A stretch of DNA of 64,000 nucleotides from Coix lacryma-jobi var. lacryma-jobi (GCA_009763385.1 CM019824.1:106348660-106412659), one strand, 5' to 3'; positions 44,968-57,971 are shown, counted from the first letter of the stretch. A program made the numbers and translations. The notes: generated by a model from the sequence alone, not told the origin.

Positions 44968-47655
44968 ATGGATTGAGGGAACGACAAGGCTCCCTATTTC
45001 GATGGGACGAACTATCCCTATTGGAAGATTTGGATGCGTGCTTATCTCAACAGCATCGGATCTTCTATTTGGGAGATATGCGAGGATGCCGATTACGTGG
45101 TCCTTGCGGCTCGTGTGGGTCAACACCAAATTGTCCATCATGAGACCAACTCTGAGGCCCGTAACATACTTTTGGCCAACATCTCCCTTCCTGAGATCGA
45201 GCATGTTTTCAAGCTTCAAACTGCTTGAGAGATCTAGGTGAAGCTTCAAAGCTATCACGAGGGGACCGCTCAGGTCAAGTCCAGACTCTTTGAGACATAC
45301 AAGCGGGAATACAAGAATTTTGTTCAGTTGGAGGGAGAGACGATTGACGCTATGTTCGCTCATTTTCAAACGATTGTGAACAAGATGCGTGCCAATCGGG
45401 CCAACCTACCGTATGATGATCATGAGAGGGCACTCAAGTTGCTATATGTCCTGGATCAAAAGGTATGGGAGGTGAAGGTGTCGACTATCATAGAGTCTCC
45501 TGCCTATGACACCCTCACCGTGGACGAGCTATTCAGCAAGCTCAAGTCCACCGAGATCGATCACTTGACTCAGGCCAAGCTAAAGAATCCATCTTCACAT
45601 TCCATAGCTTTGGTCTCAGGCAAGGTGGATCGACTCTTTCCGCTGACGCTTAACCACCTCTCTTTGCTTTGTCTTCTTTGCTTTCAGTAATAGAGGAGCA
45701 GGTGGAGGCGTTGGACGATGATGAGCTCGCCCTCATCATCACCCAGCTTTCGTGGTTTCACAACAACTGCTTGAACCACCGGCGTGGTGGCGCACGTGTG
45801 GGCTGCTACGGGTGTGGAGATCCCGATCACTTTGTCGTGAGCTGCCCCAAGCGCGACAAGAGCTTCCCCGGCAAGAACCGCAACTCTAGGCGCAAGGCCA
45901 AGCCGGACAACAAGACCGGGAAAAACAAGAAGGGCGGCTACCACAGGGAAGATCTGGAGAAGGCTTTCGACGCTAGCAGGCGCGCCTTCATTGCCTCCTT
46001 CAGCGATGGTGAGAAGAGCTCCGACGGTGACTCCAGCGATGATGGCTTTGAGCAAAATACTGAAGAATGCTTCAACGGACTCTGCTTCTTCGGCAACTCC
46101 ACCAAGGGCTTCTGCACCATGGCCTTGGACGAGGAGGACCACAAGTGCAAGGTCAAGGACGCCGACACCGATGACGACGACGACGATGCTTCTGAGGTAT
46201 CATCTTCTTCTCTTGTCGATCATCTTACCGGTGAGCGCGATACCTTGGTCGACATAGTTCTCACTCAGGACAAGCAATCAAGCGTGCCGCTAGAGAGCGT
46301 GATGAGTTTAAGGCCAAGCTAGGCGAGGCGCTTAAGGAGCTTGAGAGTGCTAGGTCTGAGGTGAAGGTGACCGATGAGGAGGAGTGCGACGAGTGCATCA
46401 CACACAGGACAAACTTTTCCAACCTACAAACCAAGTATGCCTCTTTGATCGAGGTGTATGATGAGCTGAAGAGTAGGCTAGACTTGGTGGGTGATTGTCA
46501 TGACTCTGCCTCCCTGAAGGAGCTGGAGGAAGTGAAGGCAAGGCCTTCTTTGTTTGGTGCGTGCAAGTCTTGTCCAGGCTTGCGAACTGAGTCCAAGCTT
46601 GCTGAAGCCATGAAGGCCAGCTCAGTTAGCACCTTGTCCGCTCCATCTGAGCGATGCTCGGCGATGGAGCTTGAGATTGCCAACTATCGGCATGACATGA
46701 TGCAAACCGAGGAAGAAAACACATACCTTCGGTCCATCCTGAGTTGGGTGTCATGTAGTGAGCCACAGTTAGGCATGATGATCAGTCAGTTCAAGAGGGG
46801 AACTGGCGGTCCGGGAGTAGGCTTTGCTTCAGGTGGGAAGGGCGCTAGTACCTTTGGCAAGCTCGGTGAGTTTAGCGGAGTGAACCCTAGTGAGAAGCCA
46901 TCTGTTGTCCCTAAGCTTACCAAGATCACCCCACCTTATCCTCCCAAGCCTATCACCAAAGATGGTATCCTTTATGAACCTCCCAAGGCTCCACCACGCA
47001 AGCATGTGTGGGTTCCCAAACCTAACCATCTTAGGAACACACTTGACACCCTTCCTGACGTCTCTAGTGACCCCCTTCCGAGAGGCAAGCAGCAGGCTAG
47101 AGTGAACCCCCCGCAACCATAGGAACCAACAACCCAAGAAAGTGGTGAGGTTCGAGTGTTAGTACTGCCATCGCGAGGGTCACCTAGCTGAGTTTTGCTT
47201 TTGGAGGAAGAGAGACGCTAGGAGGGAGTTGGAACTGAATAACCACGCCAGGCACCACCCTTTCCATGGTGTGCAAGGTCAGGGGGTTCAGAGGCAGGGC
47301 GCTCCCTCAGGCGGCTAGGCCCCAGGCAGCTAAACCACGGGGTGGTGGTCGTGCCCGTCGCGGTTTCGGTCATCCTCAATACGATCGTGAGCCGGGTGTA
47401 AGAGGTTTTGCTGCTCAGTCCCATAGCGGACCACCTTTTCTGCATGGTGGTGATCGCTTTGCTCAAATGGGACATGTATGTGAGTTTGGAGGTTTCTCGT
47501 TCCATAGCGGACCACCCTTCTAGTTTGGTGGTGATCGCTATCCACCCATGGGACGAGGTTATTTTGGTGTTTTTCCTAACACCTTTTCTGGGCCTATGAC
47601 ACAGCACTGGTATCCTTCTCAGTATACTAACCCCAGTGTTGTGCCATATGCTCAT
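44968..47655 (+). pseudogene. gag: gag of Copia F
   Basis: Starts MD-stop-GNDKAPYFDGTNYPYWKIW at 44968, with TGA as the third codon and further stops TGA/TAG at about 45226 and 45235. The gag core (SRLFETYKREYKNF, then FAHFQTIVNKMRA) continues to ~45620, then a frameshift leads to a second block. That block holds the CCHC knuckle CYGCGDPDHFVVSC (near 45811) and an Asp-rich segment. Another frameshift near 46275 leads to the coiled-coil block (46360-46760). The second knuckle near 47159 is interrupted because a TAG stands between Cys and TyrCys where the parallel in A suggests Gln. Beyond 47100 it is scrambled by frameshifts. Same architecture as A's gag. Confidence 0.83.
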
Positions 47656-47669
47656 TCCCTGCCTTTCTA

Positions 47670-50600
47670 TTGATGCAGGAACTTTGGCTGGAGAACATGT
47701 GGCTCATGGATTCCGGGTGTTCGCGCCACATGTCCGGAAAGAAGGAATGGTTCTCCAGCTTAGACCCCATCGTACATAAGGAGTACATCACTTTTGGGGA
47801 TAGTGGTAGACATAAGGTTGTTTCTCATGGAGCTATTCAGCTCAATGAGAACTTCATGCTCAAGGATGTTGCTTTGGTTTCTAACTTGAATTTTAACTTG
47901 CTTTCTGTTTCACAACTCCTTGAAGACGATTTTGAAGTGCGCTTTAAGAAAGGCCTTAGTCGAGTTTTGGATTCTCGGGGAGACCTTGTTTGTTGGGTCG
48001 TCCCTTTTGGCCGTGTTTTCCGAGCCGATTTTCTCACTCTTTCAGCTCATCTAGATGTTTGATGGCTGGTCCTTCTTCTAATTTGTGGAAGTGGCATAGG
48101 AGGCTTGGTCACTTGAGCTTTGACTTGCTTGTGAGACTTAGCTCACTTGGCATAATCCAAGGATTGCCCAAGCTTAAGTTTCAGAAGGACCTTGTTTGCC
48201 ATCCTTGTCGTCACGGGAAGATGGTTGCTGCTTCTCACGCACCTGTTAGTCAGGTAATGACAAAGCAACCTGGTGAGCTTTTACACATGGACACTATTGG
48301 TCCAGCTCGGGTTTGCTCAGCTGGTGGGAAGTGGTACGTTCTAGTGATCGTTGATGATTTTTTGAGGTACTCTTGGGTGCTCTTTATGGAGGCTAAGGAT
48401 GAAATCTTTTCTTTTGCTCGAGATTTGATTTTGAGGTTGAAAACTAAGTTTCCCTCTGATACCATTCGAGCTATTCGTAGCGATAATGATACTGAGTTTG
48501 TTAACTCGCAGTTTGCCTCTTTCTGTTCTTCTCTTGGAATCGAGCATCAGTTGTCTTCTCCTTATGTTCCCTAGCAGAACGGTGTTGTTGAGCGCAAGAA
48601 TCGGACCCTTGTTGAGATGGCCAGGACGATGCTCGATGAGCATAGGACTCCTAGGCATTTTTGGGCCGAGGCAATCAACACCGCTTGCCATGTTTCAAAT
48701 CGCATCTTTCTTCGAGCTTTCATGAAGAAGACTTCTTATGAGTTGCATTTTGGACGGGTACCCTAGGTGTCTCATTTTAGGGTGTTTGGGTGCAAGTGCG
48801 TTATCCTGAAGCAAGGTCATTTGGACAAATTTGAAACTTGCTCTTCTAACGGTGTGTTTCTTGGTTATTCTTTGCATTCGCATGCTTATCGAGTTCTTAA
48901 CCTTGAGACTAACCAGATAGTGGAGACCTACGAGGTCACATTCGACAAGACTATGCCTTGTGTTTCTTCTACCTTTGATGTTGCAGGAGAACACGAGCTG
49001 GGAGAAACCATCTTTGTGGAGGAGGAGCAGGAAGATGCGGATTGGGGTGATCTCGAGCCAACTCCACTTGCTGCCCCTATCGACCCTGCGACGACTACAT
49101 CAGCTCAAGGACCCGATTCCACTACTTCATCTTCTTGGGGTCCTCTAGAGCCACCTCTCTAGCGAGCACCGAATGCACCTGAGGGAGCGACAGCATCTGG
49201 CGAGGGGGAGGCGACTTCGGCGAGGCAAGCACCTCGAAGCATTCAGCAGGTCCATCCCCCGCAGCAGATGATCGGCAGCATTGACCAGCGAGTCACGCGG
49301 TCGCGAGCGTATGAAATCTCACACTTTCCTCATTCTGTATTTGTTGCTTCTTTGAGCTCAAAGATGTTGGACACGCTCTTTCTGATCCTAACTAGGTTAA
49401 TGCCATGCATGAGGAGTTAGAGAACATTGAGCGAAACCAAGTCTGGACCCTAGTTCCACCTCCACCAGAATGCCACCCTATAGGTACCAAATGGGTCTTT
49501 AAAAACAAACAGGGTGAGGATGGGATGGTAGTAAGGAACAAGGCTAGGTTAGTAGCCCAGGGTTTTTGCTAGAAAGAGGGGATAGATTATGAAGAAACCT
49601 TTGCCCCTGTTGCTCGTTTAGAAGCCATTAGGATCCTTGTAGCCTTTGCTGCATCGAAGGGTTTTAAGCTTTACCAGAGGGATGTCAAGAGTGCTTTCCT
49701 AAACGGGTATATATAGGAAGAGGTTTATGTTAGGCAACCCCCTAGTTTCGAGGATCCCAAGTTTCCAAACCATGTCTTTAAACTTTCAAAAGCTTTGTAT
49801 GGTTTGAAACAAGTCTCGAGAGCCTGGTATGAGCGTTTGAAAACCTTTTTGCTCTCCAAGGGTTTTAAAATGGGATGGGTAGATAAGACTCTCTTTCTCC
49901 TCAAGCAAGGCAATGACACCCTTTTAGTTCAGATTTACGTGGATGATATCATCTTTGGTGGCTCCTCTCACGCACTTATTGCCAAGTTTGTAGATACTAT
50001 GAGCATGGAGTTTGAGATGAGTATGATGGGTGAGTTGACCTTCTTCCTTGGGTTGCAAATCAAGCAAACCCGAGACAAGACGTTTGTGCATCAAGGCAAG
50101 TACACGAAGGACATCCTGAAGAAGTTCGACATGGGCGAGGCCAAGACTCTTACAACGCCCATGGCGACGACTATTGCGATGGACGCGGACCAGGACGAAG
50201 AGGATGTTGACCAGAAGGAGTACAGGAGCATGATTGGATCTCTCCTGTACTTGACGGCGACGAGGCCAGACATACACTTCGCAGTGTGTCTGTGCGCTCA
50301 TTTTCAGGCGTCCTCTTGGACTTCCCACAAGCAGGCGGTCAAGCGCATCATGAGGTACCTCCGATTCACTCCTGAGTTCGGGCTTTGGTACTCTTCTTCT
50401 TCGACCCTTTCGCTTTGTGGTTATTCCGATGCAGATTTTGCCGGCTGTTGGCTTGAGCGCAAGTCTACTTCTGGGACTCGTCAATTTCTTAGCTCTTCAC
50501 TGGTTTCGTGGTCTTCTCGCAAGCAGTCTAGCGTTGCCCAGTCTACTACCGAGGCCGAATATGTCGCTGTCGCTTCTTGTGCTACACAACTTTTATGGAT

Positions 50601-50880
50601 GCTTGCTACTTTGCGTGAGTTTGGTCTAGATTTCAGTCGGGTTCCTTTGCTTTGCAATAACACTTCTGCCATTAGTGTAGCAAAGAACCCCGTTCTTCAC
50701 TCCAAGACCAAACACATCGATGTTCGCTTTCACTTTCTTCGTGATCACTACGAGAAAGACGACATTGATCTTAGGCATGTAGACACCCATAACCAGCTTG
50801 CGGATATTTTCACCAAGCCTTTGGATCTCTCAACTTTTGCTAGGTTGAGAGGTGAGCTTGGTGTGTGTTTCCCCTCTTAG
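47670..50880 (+). pseudogene. pol: pol of Copia F
   Basis: Protease with WLMDSGCSRHMSG (47700); integrase zinc region HRRLGH...CHPCRHGK (near 48098-48220); core VDDFLRYSW, IRSDNDTEF, QNGVVERKNR; RT DVKSAFLNGY and IYVDDIIFGG; RNase H YSDADFAG and EAEYVAVA; end DIFTKPLD then CFPS. Breaks include a frameshift near 48030, TAG at about 48571, 48764, 49160, 49393, 49569 and 49714, and a frameshift near 49350. The 3' part from 49795 to 50880 is one open frame of 361 codons covering the end of RT and RNase H. Core residue changes such as NDT for NGS at the integrase site also point to inactivity. Confidence 0.88.
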
Positions 50881-52644
50881 ATGGGGGAAGCATTTAGGTT
50901 GATGTACCATAGACTGACTCTCCGATACCCTTTTTGCTTGGGGTTGTTTTATTCTTTCTCTGTTTTCTTAAGTCTAGTTTTTTCTACTCCAATTCTTCTA
51001 GACTAACTTCTGCATGTTGTTCATCATGTATGCATCTTGCATTTTCAAGCTTCATGTCTATAATCATTAGAATGAATTTGTGCTCTCATTAGTATATGCT
51101 CCGATGCTATATGATGATGTTGTGAGCTGAGCTATTTTTATGAATGGTGGAAATGCTTAATGAACCTAAAACTTGAAACTTGTTCACCATTGAGATTGGC
51201 AACTAGCATGTGTAGAATGTGTTGAGGTCACTTGTGCTATTTCATATATGCTAGATTGCTATGTCTCTAGTTCTGAGTCTTTCACTTGCTTGGTTTGTTC
51301 ATATTCTGCTAATTTTGAACCAAGTCTAAGTGGATTTGAAAAGATTGAGATGGGATTGCTTTGTCAGAACACATCACGGTATCGAGACTGTTTCTCATTG
51401 CACATTGAGTTAAACTTGAGCCATGTAGTGCAAGACCAAAACTGATGCTTCAAGCTTCTGATTGCTTATGCATAGGCTTAGCTCGGTTGAAAAGTTAGGC
51501 ATTGACAAGCTTTCAACCTCTCACAATCGCATGCTAAATCTGAACTTGTGACAAAACTGTTGCAATTTCTCTGATAAAATCTGCAAAACACGTCTTTGTT
51601 TCATTCTATAGCATGATGATTGAACTTTGCTAGGGGTAGTTCACCTTGTATACATGTTTAGTTTTTGTTTGACTTCCTGTCTATACATGTTTAGTGCCAT
51701 TTTGATGGTGAAACCCCTTTCTGAATGGCTAAAACTGCTCATTAAGCTTGAATGTTCATATTTTGTATTCTATGATCAGTTTGAGCCTTTGCTAGCACTA
51801 TTGCTTGGTAGTCGGATCAGCACTTTTTAGTGCATGCTTTCACTCTATTGACTATATACCTGAAGCTGCTAACTTGCATTTTAGGCTCATATGCATTTGC
51901 TTGCTTCGATAGGCATGGCCTAGCTCCGTTTCGCTTGTTGAGCTCTTTTCCCTTCTCTTTTGATTGCAAATTGCCCCAAGGGGGAGAATTTTCAAGGGGG
52001 GATTCTTTTTGGTTTTTTCACGGTGTGGTGACAATTTGCAATTTCTGTGCTTCAGTTGTTGAGGAGGAGCTTTTCTGCTTCGTCTCGATTTGACCCTCAA
52101 TTGGTATGGAGTTTTTCAGCTAGTTGTGTCGAGCCTTTGTGCCTCTGTCTTGAGGGACTAACTGCTCTCACCTGTTTTTGGTTGATTGTGATTGGTATCA
52201 AGCTTTCTGCTAGTTGTGTTGAGCCTCTATGCCTCTATCTTGAGGGACTAGTAGTTTTGCTTTCTTATGCGTTGATTCAGCCTTAGCTGGTATCGAGCTT
52301 TCAGCAAGTGGTGTTGAGCCCTTTCTGTCGCTTCTTGAGGACTAGCTTGAGTTTGACTTGGTTGCATCGAGTCGTTGCCCATGTTTTTGGGAATCAAGTC
52401 TTTCGCTCTGATTGATTGAGTTTTGCTATTTATTGAGTTGTTGCTCCGATTCTTTGCTTGGTTGTGTCGAACCGTTGCCCATGCCTTTGGGGACCAAGCT
52501 TTGTTTGTCTTGATTTGTCCTTCTTCGGCTTTTAACTTGGCTTTTGGACACTTCGAGTGAGTTTCTCTTCTATCTACTTCTATTTTATGTTTATCTTTGA
52601 TTATGGTTACGATGTATTGACGATGCACTCATCAAGGGGGAGAT
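50881..52644 (+). other. Non-coding 3' region of Copia F
   Basis: No gene seen in 1.76 kb. Five hairpin-like units of ~45 bp lie between about 52120 and 52505, with the same GTGTTGAGCC...TTGAGG and TTGGTTG...CCAAG design as in A. Purine tracts AAGGGGGAG occur near 51974 and at 52634-52644; the latter abuts the LTR. Confidence 0.65.
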
Positions 52645-53076
52645 TACAAACACAAGGTTGATATGTGCCCTTGTGGTTCCCTTCCTGAGTGATGAGCGAT
52701 CGATCAACAGGCTCACTAGAAGGGGTGAGAGGCAACATGTGTCTCTGGGCTGTGTTGATGTGTAGGTGTGGTGCTCGGAGATAGTGGTCAAAGGTGAGGT
52801 GAAGGTCAAGTAGAGACGTGCCGTGCCGATGGACCGGGAGCGGTGAAGGGCGGACGTGAGGCTTGGACTGACGGACCGGGAGACCTGAGGACCAGCTGTG
52901 GTAGCTGGCATGTGGCATCAACGAACGAGAGCATATGGGGATGTGCGGTGCATTGGCCGAGTCGGGAGGAAGGCGATGGCATCGTGACACTTGGCGGGAG
53001 GCCGAGAAGGAAGGCGAATGCGCTGTGCCCGTCGTGGAGGCTGGACATGCATCGGCATTGGTGTCGATGGTCGGCA
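52645..53076 (+). repeat. Truncated 3' LTR of Copia F
   Basis: Similar to the start of A's LTR: both share GGTCAAGTAGAGACGTGCC and the region after it. Only ~430 bp remain before the sequence switches to antisense gypsy RT (G). The expected GGTCCTTCA end and target duplication are absent, so the junction is a rearrangement and not an intact insertion border. Confidence 0.65.
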
Positions 53077-53828
53077 TCAACTATTTGATCTATCCTTGGT
53101 AATCCAAAAGGATCCTTTGGACAGTGCTTGTTGAGATCTGTGTAGTCGACGCACATGCGCCACTCTGCAGAGTTCTTTTTTACTAGTACTGGGTTAGCTA
53201 ACCACTCGGGGTGGAGGATTTCTCTGATGAACCCGACTGCGAGTAGTTTAGCTATTTCCTTTTTGATTGCCCCTTTCTTCTCTGGTGAGAATCGTCGTAG
53301 CCTTTGCTTGATGGGTCTGGATCCCTCTTTTCACTCCAACTTGTGCTCAGCCAAGTTCCTTGGAACACCTGGCATATCAGCCGGTTTCTAAGCAAATATA
53401 TCTTTGTTTGCTCTAAGGAACTTGGTGAGCACGAGTTCCTATTCTCTAGATAGGTGAGCGCTGCTAACCGCCGTCTTTGAGGGATCGCTAGTTTCCAGAT
53501 CAATATCCTTTGTAGAGACTTATGCTGATGGTTGGATAGCGCCCGCCTTCTTGGTTGGGATTTTTGCATCTCGAGGCTTGGTGTTATGTAACATCTGCGT
53601 GAGTTCCTATACTTCCAGGGCGAGTTGAGTTTTTTTGGCGATTTGAACAGCTTCTGTGTCGCAGTCGAAGGATCGCTTCAAGTCGCCCTTGAAAGTTAGA
53701 ATACCTTTATGACCCGGCATCTTCAATAGAAGGTATGGATAGTGTGGCACTGCCATAAATTTGGCGATGCCTGGTCGTCCAAATATGGCATGGTATGAGG
53801 ATTCGAAGTCGGCTACATCGAAACTGAT
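53077..53828 (-). pseudogene. pol: Gypsy G: end of protease and start of RT (Tat-like)
   Basis: On the minus strand one frame, interrupted by several stops (TAG, TAA, TAG, TAG, TGA), encodes the end of the protease region (FDVADFESSYHAIFGRPG, then MAVPHYPYLLLKMPG). This is followed by a linker and RT block 1-2: FSPEKKGAIKKEIAKLLA, GFIREILHPEWLANPVLVKK, and MCVDYTDLNKHCPKDPFG ending PRIDQIVDA. The motif set matches Tat/Retand-like Ty3/gypsy pol. RT breaks off at F's LTR, so the catalytic part is missing. The other half of the protease is beyond solo LTR H. Confidence 0.82.
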
Positions 53829-53833
53829 GTACT

Positions 53834-55913
53834 TGCGGATACATGGGTGTATGCCGAGTCTCTGAGTGATGAGTGATTGTCAACTGGGATAATGCGCATG
53901 TTCTTTGGCTTGTGTTGTGCAGGTGTCGAGCACGGATACAGTGATCAGAGGCAAGGTGAAGGTCAAGTAGAGACGTGCCGTGCCGATGGACCGAGAGTGG
54001 CGAAGGGCGGACGTGAGACTTGGACTGAGGGACCAGTGGCCCGAGGATCAGCTGTGGTGGCTGACAGCCTGGGACAGCGACGAGCGAAGACTTGCGGGCA
54101 CGGTGTTGTCTGGGTCGAGGACCTGGGGACACGTGTCGGTGGACGGGGTGCACGGGCGCTGCATCCACTCTACGGCTCGGTTTGGTGGTTGAGCCACAGA
54201 AAAACCACCGAGTGGACGGTTTCCAGGTTTGGGCCTCAAAACTTGGGCGCTGATGCTTTCCGAGTTTGGGCCACAAAACTCGGGCTGAGGACGGTTTCCA
54301 GGTTTGGGCCTCAAAACCTGGGTGCTTCTGGTTTGTTGAGTTTGGGCCACAAAACTCAGGCGTTGGACGGCTGGTTTCCCGGTTTGGGCCTCAAAACCGG
54401 GGGTTGGTCGTGAAGGCTGGTTTCCCGGTTTGGGCCACAAAATTGGGGATGCGACGTCCGGGAAAAGGACAAGCAGAGCGGTGGCGGCAAGTGGCGGCGA
54501 TCGGTGAGGTTGCGTCGAGGCAACGCTACCAGTTGTGCGGGCGTGGCCGTCGGATCACCACCTACCATGAGTTGGTCCAGAATAATCCTAGGGTTAGCTA
54601 GTTCGCTCTGTAATTAGAGAGGGGTAGAGTAGGAATTAGAATTAGGATAAGTAGAGGGAGACACCCTCCTCCCATTTCATCTCAATCATTTGCTCTTTGC
54701 TTCTAGGGTTTCCTGTTCTCCCAATCCCCTGCTGTAGCTAGCTGAGATCCGCAGAGAACCATACCTCTTTGTCCTAGAGATTTTGAGGAAGTGAGACCGT
54801 AATCTCACTGTTGTAGCGTGTGGTAGCCACACGGTTGCAGATCGATGACTTGATTCGCGTTTTGTTCGTGTTCTTCGTGTTCTTCATTTCTCCACGATTT
54901 TCCCATCACTCGATCTCCCTCTCTACTGCGTCTTTGCGAAATCCGTTTGAATCAACTTTTTCTTTATAGTGAGGAGATCATTTCCACCGAAGGAATTCAT
55001 CTAACTCCTCATGAACAAGTAGATCGGGTTGATTTCGTTCTTGTGGCGCTTTTTCGTTCATACACCTTCCCCTTCGATTTCTCGTTGTTTGAGTTGATCT
55101 GAGCGGATGATTTCTTGGGGATAGTCTCCTAACTACCTCGTGATCGTCCTCTCCAAGTTTGAGATCAAGGGATTTTGGTTTGAATCGATTTGGGAGTAAT
55201 TTGGGTGAAGGGCGATCAAAATCGCCCTCACTGGACAGCTGCGGACAGTCCGCCATCTGACCGGCGGACAGTCCGGGCGTCGGGGATCAGCCGAGTCAGT
55301 GGCTGTGTTCTTCGGCCGATTTGTCTTTTCATGACCGGCAGACAGTCCACAGTTGTGGGTCGCGGACAGTTCGGGATCAGTCCAGGGGACTTCAGCAACA
55401 CTATTGTTTTGCGTCTTCTGCCGGCGGACAGTCCGCCAGTGAACCGCGGATAGTCTGGCCTGGTGCGGACAGTCTGGGATCCTAGGGTCGGACAGTCCAG
55501 GATTTGGCTGAAGCCTCCGGTTTAGTGCGTTTGCTCTCCCGGCTTCTTCGCTTGGTTTCCGGACTTCTCGGTTGGCCCTAGAGCTAACCAAGGAACCTCT
55601 CTAGGCACCTTTGCTACTTGTTAGCATAGGTGTTGGGGGATTTCTTGACGTAGTCGTCTATTTATGTTCGGGACTTGGTTATTGAGGGGTGAACTTGTTC
55701 CGGTGCTTTTGCCGTTTGGTTTGCTATCGCTTTGTGGTGCTCCGCTGTGATCCTAGGGATCATCCACCCTCTTCCAAGGGTCCTGAGCATCACGGTTTCG
55801 ATCGAAGCTCTTGGGGTTGATTTTGGGAACAAAAGGCCAAAGTTTCGAGAGAAATTTTTGAGCTCCCATTCACCCCCCTCTGGTCGCCTTGCTATTGCAT
55901 TCTCTGTCCTTCA
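53834..55913 (+). mobile_element. Solo LTR H of the Copia A family
   Basis: The 2080-bp LTR starts TGCGGATACATGG and ends TGTCCTTCA, flanked by a perfect GTACT duplication (53829-53833 and 55914-55918). It contains the six-unit hairpin array (54218-54452) and the CGGACAGTCCG cluster (55240-55500). No internal region or partner LTR remains, so it is the product of LTR-LTR recombination. It sits within the protease codons of G. Confidence 0.93.
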
Positions 55914-55918
55914 GTACT

Positions 55919-56500
55919 CAGTCCGATAGTTGCTTTGAGTTCCAAAAGTGACGGGTAGTATGATCTTTCTAAGTGGCATGACCGCCTTTCCGGGTACTTT
56001 GCTGTAAAAGGGGGCACTTGATGGTGTGAGCTGAGTTGCAAGGTCTAGGTTCATCTTGCATAGGGTGCTTGCAAAGATGACGTTGAGTCCTGCTCCTCCG
56101 TCTATGAGTACTCTTCCCAATTTGAATCCGGCGACCGTAGGATCCAGGACTAGTGGGTAGTGCCCTGCATTGGAAACGTTGGTCCATTGGTCTGCTCGAG
56201 AGAAATTGATCGGATGCTCGGACCAATCAAGATATTTAGGGTAGCTGGTTTAGTAGACATAATTTGCTGTAGGGAGAGCTTCTGCAGGCGCTTACTGTCA
56301 CTGGTGGTTACTCCCCCGAATATGACATTGATGGTGCCTTTGGAGTGTTGGAGACCGCCGGCGTCCTGTTGAGGGTCTTCAGCTGCTTTCTTCCCCTTGT
56401 CTTTTCTATTCTTGTTGAAGTCGGAGTTCAAACCTCTCTCTTTGAGTTGTCGACAATGCCTAGCCTGGTGTCCTCCTTTTGGATGGAAAGGGCATGGGCT
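55919..56500 (-). pseudogene. Gypsy G: gag end and protease
   Basis: The minus strand encodes a zinc-knuckle-like CPFHPKGGHQARHC near 56455-56496, a Lys-rich linker, then INVIFGG and the aspartic protease with VLIDGGAGLNVIFASTL (about 56060-56110; DGG in place of the more usual DSG, as is common in Tat-like elements). It then reads PGKAVMPLRKIILPVTFGT before solo LTR H interrupts it. At 56500 sequence changes abruptly to sense-strand copia gag (K), with a short CATG/GGG-rich overlap suggesting joining through microhomology. Confidence 0.8.
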
Positions 56501-57505
56501 TGAGAGGGCTCTCAAGCTTTTACACACTCTTGATTGGTCGGTGTGGGACTCTAAGGTTCAGGCGATCATCGAATTGCCTAACTATGAGACTCTCACATGC
56601 GACGAGCTCTTTAGTAAGCTCAAGTCCAGTGAGATTGACGCCATGGCTAGGGCTTCTTATGAAAATCCTAGTGGCCCGTCGATGGATTTGGTTTCTGGCT
56701 CTTCTGCTAACCCCTCTGAGGCTTTGCTTTGTCATCTCTTCTTTCTGTCACAGAGGAGCAGCTGGAGTTCATGGCAGACGACGAGTTGGCCCTGCTTGCC
56801 AACCGGTTCTCACAGTTCCACAACAACCGCATGAACCGTCGCCACGGAGGAGGACGTGGTGGCTGTTACAAGTGTGGAGGCTCGGACCACTTCATTGCCA
56901 ATTGCCCGAAGAAGAACAAGCAAGCTTTCGGCAAGGCAGATCATGGCCACAAGTAAGACTCCGGCAAGCGCAAGGAGAAGTACGTCCCCGCCAAGCACAA
57001 GCGGAGGGGCGGCTTCAACAAGGAGTACATCAAGGAAAAGTACTTGGAGAAGGCCCAGGCCGAGCAGCGTGCCTTCTTCGCCATGCTCAGCGACGTCGAC
57101 AACTCGGATGATGACTCCGCTACATCAAGCGATGACGAGTCCGAGAAGAAGAAGAAGATCGAGGATAAGCTGAACGGTTTCTGTTTCTTCACCGACAACG
57201 ACGGCTTCTGCACCATGGCCCTCGGCGGTCAGGTCAACGGCGAGCTGGAGGAGATCCCTCGGAACGACAACGACGATGACGACACCTCCCAGGTATCACA
57301 GACCCCCAATGAGCTTTCTGCTAAGGATGATAAACTTACTGCCGCCCTTCTTAGTCAAGATAAGATGCTTATGCGTGCTGCTAGAGAGAGGAAGGAGTTT
57401 ATGCAGAAGTGGGAGGATGCGGTGAAGCAACTTGAATCTGTCAAGTCCACCGCTGTCGTGTCTGAGGAGGATGAGTGTGAGATGTGCTCCAAGCACATGA
57501 CTGAC
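56501..57505 (+). pseudogene. gag: Copia gag fragment K (A family)
   Basis: Begins inside gag (RALKLLHTLD) and follows A's gag from about 20680 to 21665. It has a one-base frameshift near 56720, the CCHC knuckle CYKCGGSDHFIANC (near 56866), TAA at 56954 and an acidic segment. It ends at HMTD where gypsy I is inserted. It preserves CAG (57065) where A has TAG. Both its 5' part and everything after the insertion are missing from the window. Confidence 0.83.
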
Positions 57506-57970
57506 TGTGGGGATATTACACCCGTATATCCCCATGGCACGATTTGGGCTCTTCTACAGATACGGCCCAACCAAAAGGCCTTGCGGCCCGCGACCAGGCC
57601 GTCGCAGCCGCCAAGGACTCTCCTATTGACTTGCTCCACATGGAAGATCCGAATAGATAGACCCGGATTCCTTGCCAAAAGGAATCGTTTGTAATCTGTT
57701 AGGATTCGGCAAGTTGTAACCCTTCTCCCCGGCTATATAAGGCGAGCAGGGATCCCCTCCAAACTCACGCCATATTCCAATCCATCAATACAAACCAGCC
57801 ACCAGAACACAAGACGTAGGGTATTACGGCGACTTGCCGGCCCGAACCTATCTAAATTGTCATCTCTCGTCCCTGTGTTTACGCTTTGCAAACGTCTCGC
57901 ACGCCTCCACCGCTCAATCTACTACCTTGGGCATACCCCTCGGTAGACTATCGACCATATTTCGTCGACA
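57506..57970 (+). repeat. 5' LTR of gypsy I
   Basis: 465 bp with TG...CA ends. The TATA box at 57734-57741 is followed by a GC-rich leader. Left flank is CTGAC; the right copy is outside the window. Confidence 0.75.
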
Positions 57971-57971
57971 G

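Larger units (their letters stand above)
44670..53076 (+). mobile_element. Copia F: older Sirevirus-type element hosting A
   Basis: The plus-strand element consists of the last 235 bp of its 5' LTR (44670-44904), PBS, degenerate gag and pol, a 1.8-kb non-coding 3' region, and only the first ~430 bp of its 3' LTR. It is related to A but diverged, and it carries many stops and frameshifts, consistent with being the oldest layer. The 3' LTR start is TACAAAC instead of TGCRGAC. The right end was lost at the junction with G. Confidence 0.85.
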
